A stretch of DNA of 33,321 nt from Desulfobacteraceae bacterium. Its GTDB lineage: Bacteria > Desulfobacterota > Desulfobacteria > Desulfobacterales > Desulfosalsimonadaceae. The DNA is taken from the NCBI GenBank assembly GCA_011389935.1, contig JAABTJ010000029.1, positions 1-33,321 on the forward strand. The letters are read 5' to 3'. The position numbers were made by a program, and so were the translations under genes. Each line of letters opens with the position of its first letter. Position 1 is the first letter of the stretch. Below are positions 15,815 through 23,880 of this stretch, one piece after another. Under the pieces are notes generated by a model. That model did no database searches, was not told where the DNA came from, and saw nothing but the letters and a program-made list of their open reading frames with translations.

Positions 15815-17053
15815 TTACGATTGAAAGGGCATCACAAGCACGTTGGCCCCTTTTTCGAGCCCCTCGCTGTTCATGCCGATTTTTATGAGACCGTCGGCCT
15901 CCAGCATGGTGCGGATCAGCCCGGACGGCCCTAAAATCGGTTCTGCAAAACAGGCCCCGTCTTTTTCAACGATCCGCACCCGCACATAGTCGATGCGCCC
16001 CTGGGCCGATGACAGGTTTCGGGAGAGGGTGGCCGGAATACGGTAATGCTTGCCGGAAGGGGCCTGCTCCCCGCCGATATGCCGGATACAGGGCTTCACA
16101 AACACCTCGAAAATCACCATGGCTGAAGCCACGTGGCCGGGAAGCCCCCAGATGCTTTTCCCCCCGGCCTCCGCCAGGATGGTCGGTTTGCCGGGACGCA
16201 CCGGAAGGCCGTGGACCCGTATCCGGGCCCCGGAAAGGGCTTCGATCACCTCGATGGTCAGATCCCTCGTCCCCACGGAACTGCCCCCGGAAATAATCAC
16301 CATGTCCGATTCGGCGACGGCTTTTTGGGCGGTCCCGAGAAGGGCGCCGAATCGGTCTCCGACAATGCCGTAGGACCGGGGCGTGCCGCCGCACAGATGA
16401 ATGGCCGCTGAGAGGGTATAGGTGTTGATGTCGCGTATGCAGCCCGTCTCCGGAATGCTGTCGGCCGGGACCACCTCGTCGCCGGTCGAGATGATGCCGA
16501 TAACGGGTTTTTGATACACGCGGACAACGGGTTTTCCCATTGCGGCAATGATCCCGGTTTCCTGGGGGGAAAGGCGTCTTCCCGGCGACAGCAGCAACGT
16601 GTTTTTCCGGATATCCTCATCTTTTTGGATGACGTGGGTACCGGGCGCCACCCGCCGGTATACCTCGATGGTGGCATCGTCGATTTCGGAGGTGTGCTCG
16701 ATCATCATGACCGCGTCCGCTCCTTCCGGAAGCATTCCTCCGGTGGCAATCCTGGCGGCCTTTCCGGATGAAACGGCTACTTCGGGTTTCTGGCCCATTG
16801 CAATGGATCCGCAGATATCCAGGTACGCGGGGTTCGACTCGGACGCGCCAAAGGTGTCTGACGCGCGCACGGCATACCCGTCCATAGTGGAGCGGTCAAA
16901 CCCGGGCAGGTCGATATCCGACACGATTTTTTCCGCCAAAACCCGGCCGCCGGCTTCCAGCAGGCCGATTTTCTCAACGGCCGTTCGGGGAAATTCGGAT
17001 ATGTATTCAAAAACCGTTTCAACGGGTGTTACGCTGAAGAATTCCTTTGTCAT
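15815..17053 (-). CDS. moeA: Molybdopterin molybdotransferase (MoeA)
   Basis: Inserts molybdate or tungstate into adenylated molybdopterin. The 412 residues carry STMDGYAVRA, LPEGADAVMMIEH, IGIISTGDEVV, the binding loop ISGGSSVGTRDLT, RPGKPTIL and GLPGHVASAMVIFE, then the C-terminal beta domain with EADGLIKI near the end. The usual GNP in the GLPGNPVSA loop is GHV here, so it may be a metal-specialised paralogue. dapF lies 18 bases upstream. The next gene in the same direction is another MoeA (13169-15124), cut off from this one by the A1/B1 palindromes. Confidence 0.94.
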   Translation of the reverse strand: MTKEFFSVTPVETVFEYISEFPRTAVEKIGLLEAGGRVLAEKIVSDIDLPGFDRSTMDGYAVRASDTFGASESNPAYLDICGSIAMGQKPEVAVSSGKAARIATGGMLPEGADAVMMIEHTSEIDDATIEVYRRVAPGTHVIQKDEDIRKNTLLLSPGRRLSPQETGIIAAMGKPVVRVYQKPVIGIISTGDEVVPADSIPETGCIRDINTYTLSAAIHLCGGTPRSYGIVGDRFGALLGTAQKAVAESDMVIISGGSSVGTRDLTIEVIEALSGARIRVHGLPVRPGKPTILAEAGGKSIWGLPGHVASAMVIFEVFVKPCIRHIGGEQAPSGKHYRIPATLSRNLSSAQGRIDYVRVRIVEKDGACFAEPILGPSGLIRTMLEADGLIKIGMNSEGLEKGANVLVMPFQS

Positions 17054-17071
17054 AGGTGTTCGGCCCCTGTA

Positions 17072-17935
17072 TCAGCTTGCTGCCTGGTTGTGTTCTTCAT
17101 GGTCAAACATTTCCGTATCGAGCGTCCCCTGCCCGATGCGGGTCACCGGGCCGGACATGGTTACCGCATCGTCCTTTGCAATGGTGATGTCGAGAGTGCC
17201 CCCCGGCATATGCACGGAAACGTGGTTTCCGCAAAGCCCCAGCCGGTGAACGACGGCGGCAGTCGCCGACGCGCTGGAACCGGATGCGAGCGTGTATCCG
17301 GCCCCTCTTTCCCATATCTCGATGTCAATGCGCGCGCTGTTCACCACCGTTGCAAACTGAACGTTGGTGCGGTTTGGAAAAACCGGGTGGTTTTCGATTT
17401 TCGGCCCCAGGTTTTTTACCTTGCCGATATCCAGGACGTCTTCAAGGATAACGCAGTGGGGGTTGCCGATGGTGGCGGCGCAGAAAACCACCTCCGTGCC
17501 GTCGATATCGAGGCGTTCGTTGATGACTTCCCGGGGTGGACCTTCCACCGGAATGTTCCGGCTGTCAAAAGAAACCTGCCCCATTTCCACGGAAACGGAG
17601 CGCCCTCCGCCGGATACCTGTGCGATCACCTCGCCGCCGATGGTGGAGATGGCAAACGGCGTTTCTGCAACCAGGGAGCAGTCCAGGAGGTAGCGGGCAA
17701 AAATCCGCAGGCCGTTGCCGCTTTTTTCCGCCTCGCTGCCGTCCGGATTGAAAATTTTTACCGCAAACGGCTGGTTTTGATCCGAAAGCGGCCCCCATAA
17801 AATACCGTCTGAACCGATGCCGTAGTTTCGGTGGCATATTCGCCGGATCTGTTTTGCGTCCGGCTGGAGCGCTACCTCTCGCGGATCCATTACGATATAG
17901 TCATTTCCCAGTCCGTGGTATTTGTAAAAGTTCAT
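17072..17935 (-). CDS. dapF: Diaminopimelate epimerase-like protein with both catalytic Cys replaced by Ser
   Basis: The whole 287-residue fold is DapF: FYKYHGLGNDYIVMD at the start, NPDGSEAEKSGNGLRIFARY, TIGNPHCVILED, NRTNVQFATV, IEIWERGAGYTLASGSSASA and MPGGTLDI. In canonical DapF the two acid/base residues are cysteines (CGNGxR and ACGTGA); here codons AGC and TCC give Ser72 and Ser218. The other substrate-binding residues (Asn, Glu-Arg pair) remain. Either this is a subfamily with another substrate or chemistry, or it works with weaker bases; the standard LL- to meso-diaminopimelate reaction cannot be assumed. It lies between an M1 aminopeptidase and moeA, with no lysine or cell-wall genes in view. 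Confidence 0.85.
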   Translation of the reverse strand: MNFYKYHGLGNDYIVMDPREVALQPDAKQIRRICHRNYGIGSDGILWGPLSDQNQPFAVKIFNPDGSEAEKSGNGLRIFARYLLDCSLVAETPFAISTIGGEVIAQVSGGGRSVSVEMGQVSFDSRNIPVEGPPREVINERLDIDGTEVVFCAATIGNPHCVILEDVLDIGKVKNLGPKIENHPVFPNRTNVQFATVVNSARIDIEIWERGAGYTLASGSSASATAAVVHRLGLCGNHVSVHMPGGTLDITIAKDDAVTMSGPVTRIGQGTLDTEMFDHEEHNQAAS

Positions 17936-17975
17936 TTCGTTTCCATCCTTTAAAAAAAGCGGGCATACGGTTTTT

Positions 17976-20465
17976 TTATGTGCAAAGACGCAGACAAACC
18001 TCCCTTTTTGCGAGGCTCATCCGGATGGCCGGGGCGAAAAGCGGCTTTTCCCCCGCCATTTTGTCCAAAAAACACCTGATTTCTTCGTGTCGCTCAAGGC
18101 TGCCATGGGGGGTGATTGCGACAATAAGGCGTTCGAATATGATGGGGTGGATTTTCCGGAGTTCCGGCAGATTTCCGGTGAACCAGTCCCACAGGGTGTC
18201 TTTGGCATGGGGGTTCATGGCCATCCATGCGACGGGCAGATGCATGTTGCGCTGGGGCACCTCCGCCAGGACAAACTGTTTTGCCCTTTCGATAAGGTCG
18301 TCCTGAGAGAAACAGCCCATACCCCGGAGGACATTCTGGCGCTCCTGTTCGCTGGTGGCGGTTTCCAGCCGGTAGGCGAACCAGTCAAAGGCCTTGTCCC
18401 CCTCCAGAAATGCCCCGGCCTGAAGAGCGGCACGGCAGATATCCGGGTGAACCTCCCGGCCGCTGATCAGGCGATCGAACTGCTGTGCCGCAGTCTGCGA
18501 CACTTCGGGCATGTCAAGGAGCACGCCGTACCAGAGCGCCTTGTTTTTCAACCGCAGCATGCCATGGGTGTCTTTTTCTTTCGGGAGGCACCCGGTGCGT
18601 GCAAATGTGCTCTCCAAAAAATCCGCCATGGTTTTTCGGACTTTTTCGCGCGGTTTTTCCGCAAAGACCAGGTACAGGAAAAACAGGCTGTCCAATATTA
18701 CCGAGAGGGGGAGGGGGTCGTTTTCACCACTGAAATGCCGCAGGTCGGCTATCCATTCGTCTGCATCCAGGAGCCCTGCCTTGACAAGGGCGAACCGGTC
18801 GCTTATCAGGCCGCGGCGGTCGGATGCCGGAAGGTTTCTGTCCTGGGCCATGCGGCAAAGATGGCGCCAGTTGTCCGCATCGTCGTAGCGGGTGCGGTAA
18901 AATCCATTGTGGCCGTCATTGATTTTGTATGCGATCACATCGGGGGCAAGGTCAATGGCAATATTTTGCCCGTCAAACGTTTGGGTGATACGCCTTTGCC
19001 CGCCGTTTGCGTCAAACAGGCGGATGACCATGGGTATCGGCCATACCGTCTCATTTTCCCGGATCGGCAGAAAGGAGAAGCGCCTCTGGGAGAGCCGGAG
19101 GGTGTTCCCGGAGCGAGCCGCTTCGACAAGGGGATGGCCGGCCTGTTTTACCCATTTTTCCATGATGCGGGATACCGGTTCATCCGATTCCGCTTCCAGG
19201 GCATCCCATAGATCACTGCTGTTGGCGCATCCGTACGCATGGGTCTCAAGATACCGGAAAAGCCCTTCGGCAAAAGCGTCCTTTCCTGTGAAGCCTTCGA
19301 TCTGCCGGAGGATGCCCGCTCCCTTGCTGTAAATGATGGGCGCCGTTGAGCTGTTGATCACCACATGGTCGCCGCCGGGAATTTCGATGGAAAGGGTTTC
19401 GCCAAGAGCGTCCCGGTTCATTGCGGGTTCAACTTGCGATTCGGTGAAGGCGTCCCAGATTTGCCATTCCGGATGGTAATGATCGATAACGCCGTAGCCG
19501 AAGTAGGTGGCGAAGCTTTCGTTCAGCCACAGATATTTCCAGTCGGATGGAGTGACCAGGTTTCCGAACCACTGGTGCGCCATTTCATGGGCGATCACTT
19601 CACAGATGCGTTCTTCGCTTTCCGTATCGGTATTTTTCGGGTCATATAGAAGAAGGTTTTCCCGAAAGGTGATCGCCCCCCAGTTTTCCATGGCGCCGAA
19701 GGCGAAATCAGGCACCGCCACCAGGTCGATCTTGGGCAGCGGGTAAGGTATACGGTAATAGTTTTCGCAATAATAGAGGGCTTTACGGGCGAATGCCAGT
19801 CCGTAGCGCACCTGGCTTTCCATTTCGGGGAAAATGGCCGCCCGTACGCGCCGGTCCAGGTCATCGACCAGAATCCGGAATTCGCCGATGCCGAAAAACA
19901 GGAGGTAGGTCGACATGACCGGGGTCTGTTGGAATTCGACCTGTTTTTTCCCGCTGTCTAGATATATTTCCGATGCCGGCGGCATGTTTGCGATGGGCGT
20001 CAGGTGCGGATCGATAAGGAGCACGAATTCAAAGGTTGCCTTGTACAGGGGGTGGTCGATACACGGAAAAGCTCGCCGGGCATCGCTTTCCTGGAACTGC
20101 GTGACCGCGATGACGCGGGTTTTGCCTCCCCGATGATACGAACTACGATAGAAACCGGCCATTTTATCGGAGATTTCCCCGTAATAATCGATGATCATCT
20201 CAAAATCCCCAAAGATTGCCTCCGGCAGGAAGATGGATAGGATTTCCTCTTCGGGGTCTATCCGAAAAGCAAGGTCAACGGCGTTCTCAGCCCCTTTCAG
20301 GATGCACCGGGTGATTGACAGATCAATGCAGTTCAGTCGCACGGTATCGGTTTTTTCAGCGACGGACAGCGACAGTTCGAGCCTGCCGGCAAAACGGAAG
20401 TGGGTCATGTCCGGTTCTATGGTTACCCGGTAATTGACCGGACAAATGTTTGTTTCATGCGGCAT
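17976..20465 (-). CDS. M1 family zinc aminopeptidase
   Basis: Removes N-terminal residues from peptides, cytoplasmic (no signal peptide). It has 829 residues: beta-rich N-terminal domain, exopeptidase motif FGAMENWGAITF, zinc motif HEMAHQWFGNLVT with the distal Glu in WLNESFATYFGYG, the catalytic Tyr region NSSTAPIIYSKGAGIL, then a long helical C-terminal domain with an ERAP/APN-like layout (LIKINDGHNGFYRTRYDD-type region at about 530). Spacing to the dapF-like gene is 40 bases, so they are probably cotranscribed. The promoter region carries a TATAAT box and an inverted repeat. Confidence 0.94.
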   Translation of the reverse strand: MPHETNICPVNYRVTIEPDMTHFRFAGRLELSLSVAEKTDTVRLNCIDLSITRCILKGAENAVDLAFRIDPEEEILSIFLPEAIFGDFEMIIDYYGEISDKMAGFYRSSYHRGGKTRVIAVTQFQESDARRAFPCIDHPLYKATFEFVLLIDPHLTPIANMPPASEIYLDSGKKQVEFQQTPVMSTYLLFFGIGEFRILVDDLDRRVRAAIFPEMESQVRYGLAFARKALYYCENYYRIPYPLPKIDLVAVPDFAFGAMENWGAITFRENLLLYDPKNTDTESEERICEVIAHEMAHQWFGNLVTPSDWKYLWLNESFATYFGYGVIDHYHPEWQIWDAFTESQVEPAMNRDALGETLSIEIPGGDHVVINSSTAPIIYSKGAGILRQIEGFTGKDAFAEGLFRYLETHAYGCANSSDLWDALEAESDEPVSRIMEKWVKQAGHPLVEAARSGNTLRLSQRRFSFLPIRENETVWPIPMVIRLFDANGGQRRITQTFDGQNIAIDLAPDVIAYKINDGHNGFYRTRYDDADNWRHLCRMAQDRNLPASDRRGLISDRFALVKAGLLDADEWIADLRHFSGENDPLPLSVILDSLFFLYLVFAEKPREKVRKTMADFLESTFARTGCLPKEKDTHGMLRLKNKALWYGVLLDMPEVSQTAAQQFDRLISGREVHPDICRAALQAGAFLEGDKAFDWFAYRLETATSEQERQNVLRGMGCFSQDDLIERAKQFVLAEVPQRNMHLPVAWMAMNPHAKDTLWDWFTGNLPELRKIHPIIFERLIVAITPHGSLERHEEIRCFLDKMAGEKPLFAPAIRMSLAKREVCLRLCT

Positions 20466-20495
20466 GGAGAAAACCCTTTTGTGTTTTGTTCACGT

Positions 20496-20521
20496 TAACG
20501 GTTGCATAAACCGTTATTATA
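20496..20521 (-). promoter_or_regulatory. Candidate -10 box with overlapping operator for the M1 aminopeptidase
   Basis: On the minus strand a perfect TATAAT (20516-20521) is followed at once by the inverted repeat TAACGGTT-TATGC-AACCGTTA (20496-20516), which would cover the transcription start, 31-51 bases before the ATG. No good -35 is seen, so an activator or weak promoter is possible. TATAAT also reads on the plus strand. Confidence 0.4.
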
Positions 20522-20639
20522 ATCGCATTCGGAAAAGGATGAAAGCATTAAAGCATTCTTCGCAACATTCTTTGCTCCAAGCGTCCCGGTATTGATGCAA
20601 CCGTCGTTCGTTCGCGGCAACGCGTGCGGGTGGTTATTC

Positions 20640-20854
20640 GGTTCCATTTCTCCCGGCAGGGGGGCGGTGCTGCCTTTGGCAACTGTGATGCCCCGGGATC
20701 GCTCTACGGCTCGATACGCGGCGTCCTGAAAACTCGCCCTGCGGGCTCAAACAGTTCAGGACGCCCGGCGTATCTTCGCCCAGAGCGATCACCAGGGCCT
20801 CCCAATGTTGCCGTCAGGCAGCACCGCCCCCCTGCCGTGGGAAATGGATCATTT
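20640..20854 (+). repeat. Giant imperfect palindrome, family P, copy A2
   Basis: Very close to A1, with an identical apex and central stem. In the outer stem A1 has GTCAG/CTGAC and A2 has GGCAG/CTGCC, a compensated pair change. The left flank (about 20611-20639) and right flank (to about 20950) also match A1, so the two copies descend from one larger unit. Confidence 0.9.
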
Positions 20855-21166
20855 ATATGCCGGATGCATCCGCCGAAAGGCAAATAGAAACCTCTACTTT
20901 CGGGCCTGGAACCGAATCTCCACAGCCCGCAACGGTTTTCCGGGAATGCAAAGATTACAATCCATCTTACCATTCTGATTTCATTCCATTCACTTGTTTC
21001 CATTTCGTTTTTTCGGGATCGAAATCGGTTTTTTCAAACCCACGGAACACGACATCTTCCTTGTGACCTATTCTTTTTTTTCGATTGCGATACCGATAGT
21101 GATTTCGATTTCGATTATCCAAGAAAAAGATTGGGCTGAAAAATAATTTTGAGATGGCTTTTAGTA
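20855..21166. other. Spacer of palindrome pair 2, with an AT-rich insert
   Basis: The first about 95 bases match the spacer of pair 1 (15450-15545). From about 20950 to 21166 the sequence is unlike pair 1, visibly AT-rich, with runs of T and short GATTTCGATTTCGATT repeats. No gene is seen in it on either strand. Confidence 0.6.
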
Positions 21167-21376
21167 AAATGACCAATTTCATTGGGGGGCTGTGGTATTT
21201 CCCGAAGGCAACATTGGGAGGGATTGGCGGTCGCTCTTGGCGAAGTGGCGCCAAGCATCCTGTATTGTTTGCGCCCGCAGGGCGAGTTTACAGGATGTGG
21301 CGGAGCAAGCCGTAGAGCGACCCCAATCGCTCACAGTTGCCAAGGGGAATACCACAGCCCCCCAATGAAATTGACC
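21167..21376 (-). repeat. Giant imperfect palindrome, family P, copy B2
   Basis: Nearly the same as B1: outer arms CAATTTCATTGGGGGG/CCCCCCAATGAAATTG, central CATCCTGTA/TACAGGATG and the GCCCTGCGGGC apex. Head-to-head with A2. Its end lies 55 bases before the methyltransferase start. Confidence 0.9.
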
Positions 21377-21431
21377 GCTACCGTATGTTGTTTTTCTTGC
21401 AAAAATGGCTGTTTTTGCTTAAAAGATTTCC

Positions 21432-22238
21432 ATGGGATACATATTTGACGCAGAGGATGCGAAACAGTACGAAAAGTGGATGGCCGATGAAAAGAACCGG
21501 GCGGTTCTCGATCTGGAGACGCGCCTGATGGCGTCGATGCTGCGGCCGGTATGCGGGGAAAGCCTGCTTGATGTCGGTTGCGGCACGGGGGAAAGCATCA
21601 GTCCGTATCTCGGCAAGGGAATCAACCTGACCGGGATCGATGCGTCGCCTGCCATGCTCGAGATCGCACGGGAAAATCTCGGCCACCGGGTCGATTTCCA
21701 CCTTGGGTTTGCCGAGGACCTGCCGTTTTCCGACAACGCCTTCAACCATGTGAGCCTGTTTTTGACGCTTGAATTTGCAAGGAATCCCGAAGAAGCCGTT
21801 GCAGAAGCCTGCCGGGTGGCAAAGGACTCTGTGTTTATCGGAATATTGAACAAGCATTCGGCGTATGTGACGCAATTGAGAGTAAAACGCTTCCTGGTGC
21901 CGTCAATGTACCGGAAGGCCCGTTTTTTTAGCATCGGGCAGGTCAGGCAAATGGTTTTTAACCGGCTCGGGCGCGTTCCTTTTTCATGGAAGACGGTGCT
22001 GCAGTTTCCGGGCACCTCACGCGGCCCTTGTTTTCATATCGAGGCGGGAGGGTATTTATGGAAAAGCCCGTTCGGCGCGTTTGCCGGCATAAAGGCCATG
22101 CCCGTGCCCCGCTTCCAGGCAATGCCGTTGACATTGAAAACAAGGATCGAGCAGAAAGGGGTCGCCGGCCGCCGCGTGGCCAGCTGCCATGAATACAACA
22201 GGGAAACGGAAAAGGACGAAAACGGAAATTACCGATGA
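21432..22238 (+). CDS. Class I SAM-dependent methyltransferase
   Basis: A 268-residue methyltransferase of the Methyltransf_11 (UbiE-like) type. Motif I is LLDVGCGTGESI at about residues 45-56, the acidic motif II is LTGIDASPAMLEIA, and the post-II region is FAEDLPFSDNAFNHVSLFLTLEF. The C-terminal 60 residues are basic and unique to it. Substrate is not predictable. No clear Shine-Dalgarno is seen. TTGCAA (21397) and TAAAAG (21420), 17 apart, would give an almost leaderless transcript; alternatively the promoter is tied to the B2 palindrome just upstream. The gene is followed 100 bases later by amrS on the same strand. Confidence 0.85.
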   Translation: MGYIFDAEDAKQYEKWMADEKNRAVLDLETRLMASMLRPVCGESLLDVGCGTGESISPYLGKGINLTGIDASPAMLEIARENLGHRVDFHLGFAEDLPFSDNAFNHVSLFLTLEFARNPEEAVAEACRVAKDSVFIGILNKHSAYVTQLRVKRFLVPSMYRKARFFSIGQVRQMVFNRLGRVPFSWKTVLQFPGTSRGPCFHIEAGGYLWKSPFGAFAGIKAMPVPRFQAMPLTLKTRIEQKGVAGRRVASCHEYNRETEKDENGNYR

Positions 22239-22262
22239 AAAGGGGGTGGAACGGGTAAAAGG

Positions 22263-22291
22263 GTTGACATTCCGGCCTCCGGGTTCCAGAT
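22263..22291 (+). promoter_or_regulatory. Candidate promoter of the radical SAM gene
   Basis: A consensus TTGACA at 22263-22268 is followed 17 bases later by CAGATT (three of six -10 matches). It lies in the 100-base gap before the gene at 22339, which also has a strong GGGGGGAG ribosome binding site. Confidence 0.35.
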
Positions 22292-22338
22292 TCTTACCAG
22301 AGAAAGGATTGCCAACGTTTTTTTAGGGGGGAGAAGCC

Positions 22339-23361
22339 ATGGAAGCATTACTGTATGAGCGGATCAAGGAGAATGTCGTCCAATGCGGGCTTTGCAACCA
22401 TCGGTGCGTAATAAAAAACGGCAGGCGCGGCAAATGCAGCGTCCGGGAAAATAATAACGGCATCCTTGAAACACTGGTGTATGACAAAATCATTGCCAGG
22501 AACATCGATCCCATTGAAAAAAAACCCCTTTTTCATTTTTATCCCGGAAGCCTCTCCTATTCCATCGGCACCGTGGGGTGCAACTTCGGGTGCCGGTTCT
22601 GCCAGAACGCCGATATCGCACACATGGCGACGGATCATTCCGGCCGGATCATGGGGCAGGCTTTTACACCCGAACAAATGGTGGACGAAGCGCTCCAGGC
22701 GGGTTGTACGAGTATTTCCTACACGTATACCGAGCCCACGGTTTTTTTTGAACTGGCCCGAAGCACCGCCGAGCGCGCCCATGACAAGGGGCTGAAAAAT
22801 GTTTTCGTTACCAATGGGTACATGACCACGGCTGCCCTTGAAATGATCGCGCCGTATCTGGACGCGGCAAATGTCGATTTGAAGGCGTTTACGGAGGAAT
22901 TCTACGAAACCCAGTGCAGCGCAACGCTTGCGCCGGTGCTGGAGTCCCTTCGCACCATGAAAAAGCTGGGTATTTTTATCGAGGTAACCACCCTGTTGAT
23001 TCCCGGATTGAACGACAGCAGGAGCGAGCTTGAAAGCCTGGCGGGTTTTATCGCCTCGGAGCTGGGGGATCAAACGCCATGGCATGTCAGCCGGTTCCAC
23101 CCGACCTACCGGCTGACCGATCGCCCGTCGACCAGCCCGTCAACGTTGATGGAGGCGAGGCAGATCGGGATCGACAAGGGGCTTGCCTATGTGTACACCG
23201 GAAACATGCCGGGGCTTGGCACGGAAAACACTTCCTGCCCCGGCTGCGGAAACGATGTGATTGTAAGAAGCGGTTTTACGGTGCTGGAAAACCGGATTTC
23301 GCATAACCGGTGCCGGAATTGCGGCGCGCAAATTCACGGGGTGGGCCTCGGGGAGATGTAG
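22339..23361 (+). CDS. amrS: AmmeMemoRadiSam-system radical SAM enzyme
   Basis: A 340-residue radical SAM protein of the AmrS (PflA-like) family. It has an N-terminal zinc-type cluster CGLCNHRC (Cys16, 19, 23) plus Cys33, then SYSIGTVGCNFGCRFCQN with the cluster-binding Cys81, 85 and 88. The barrel includes SISYTYTEPTVFFE, VFVTNGYM and DAANVDLKAF. The C-terminus has a second Cys4 ribbon, CPGCGN and CRNCGAQIHGVG. The partners AMMECR1 and MEMO1-like proteins, which give the system its name, are not in the window. The reaction is unknown. The start is set by GGGGGGAG six bases before the ATG. Confidence 0.92.
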   Translation: MEALLYERIKENVVQCGLCNHRCVIKNGRRGKCSVRENNNGILETLVYDKIIARNIDPIEKKPLFHFYPGSLSYSIGTVGCNFGCRFCQNADIAHMATDHSGRIMGQAFTPEQMVDEALQAGCTSISYTYTEPTVFFELARSTAERAHDKGLKNVFVTNGYMTTAALEMIAPYLDAANVDLKAFTEEFYETQCSATLAPVLESLRTMKKLGIFIEVTTLLIPGLNDSRSELESLAGFIASELGDQTPWHVSRFHPTYRLTDRPSTSPSTLMEARQIGIDKGLAYVYTGNMPGLGTENTSCPGCGNDVIVRSGFTVLENRISHNRCRNCGAQIHGVGLGEM

Positions 23362-23375
23362 CCGCCCGGATACGG

Positions 23376-23867
23376 TTATGATGGCGTTTGATGTGGTCGG
23401 TGTTCGCATTCTTCGGGGGGCGCAGGCGGCGGTCCCGCTCTTTTCACCGCAAGGATTACGGGTTTGTACTTGTCTGTTTTTTTTGCCCTTCGTTCCATCA
23501 GCAGAATCACGCCGATGGCGATAAAAAAAGCTGCAAAACCGAGGCCCGCTGCCCCGGCCGACCGGTCGATGCCGTAGGAAGGGGCAAACGCATCCCCGAT
23601 GGCCGCGCCGGCGACCAGCACAATGATCGGGAAAAGGTAGAGGAGAAAAGAGAGCTGCAGCAGGCGCAGGGATTTGAAATCGAGCAGGACCGTATCCCCT
23701 TCTTTTGCACCGACCGGGTTCACCGCCAGAAAGGCCATGTCTTTGCCGCCGCCCAGGCTGTTGCACAGATTCCTTTCGGAGCATGCCGCACATCCTGCGG
23801 TTCGTTCCGTGCGCACCAGGGCGTACTCTCCCGAAAGGCTTACTACTATTGCGGTTTCCTTGGCCAT
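23376..23867 (-). CDS. rseC: SoxR-reducing system / RseC family membrane protein
   Basis: A 163-residue protein with an N-terminal soluble part holding GCAACSERNLC (Cys26, 29 and 35), the Cys motif of RseC/MucC proteins. Two transmembrane helices follow at about residues 70-92 and 104-124, then a basic Pro-rich tail. In enterobacteria RseC is part of the Rsx/Rnf-linked system that reduces SoxR; here it lies 13 bases after an rnfB fusion gene, which supports a role with the Rnf electron-transfer machinery. It converges on amrS with a 14-base gap. Confidence 0.88.
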   Translation of the reverse strand: MAKETAIVVSLSGEYALVRTERTAGCAACSERNLCNSLGGGKDMAFLAVNPVGAKEGDTVLLDFKSLRLLQLSFLLYLFPIIVLVAGAAIGDAFAPSYGIDRSAGAAGLGFAAFFIAIGVILLMERRAKKTDKYKPVILAVKRAGPPPAPPEECEHRPHQTPS

Positions 23868-23880
23868 GGGTAATAACGCG

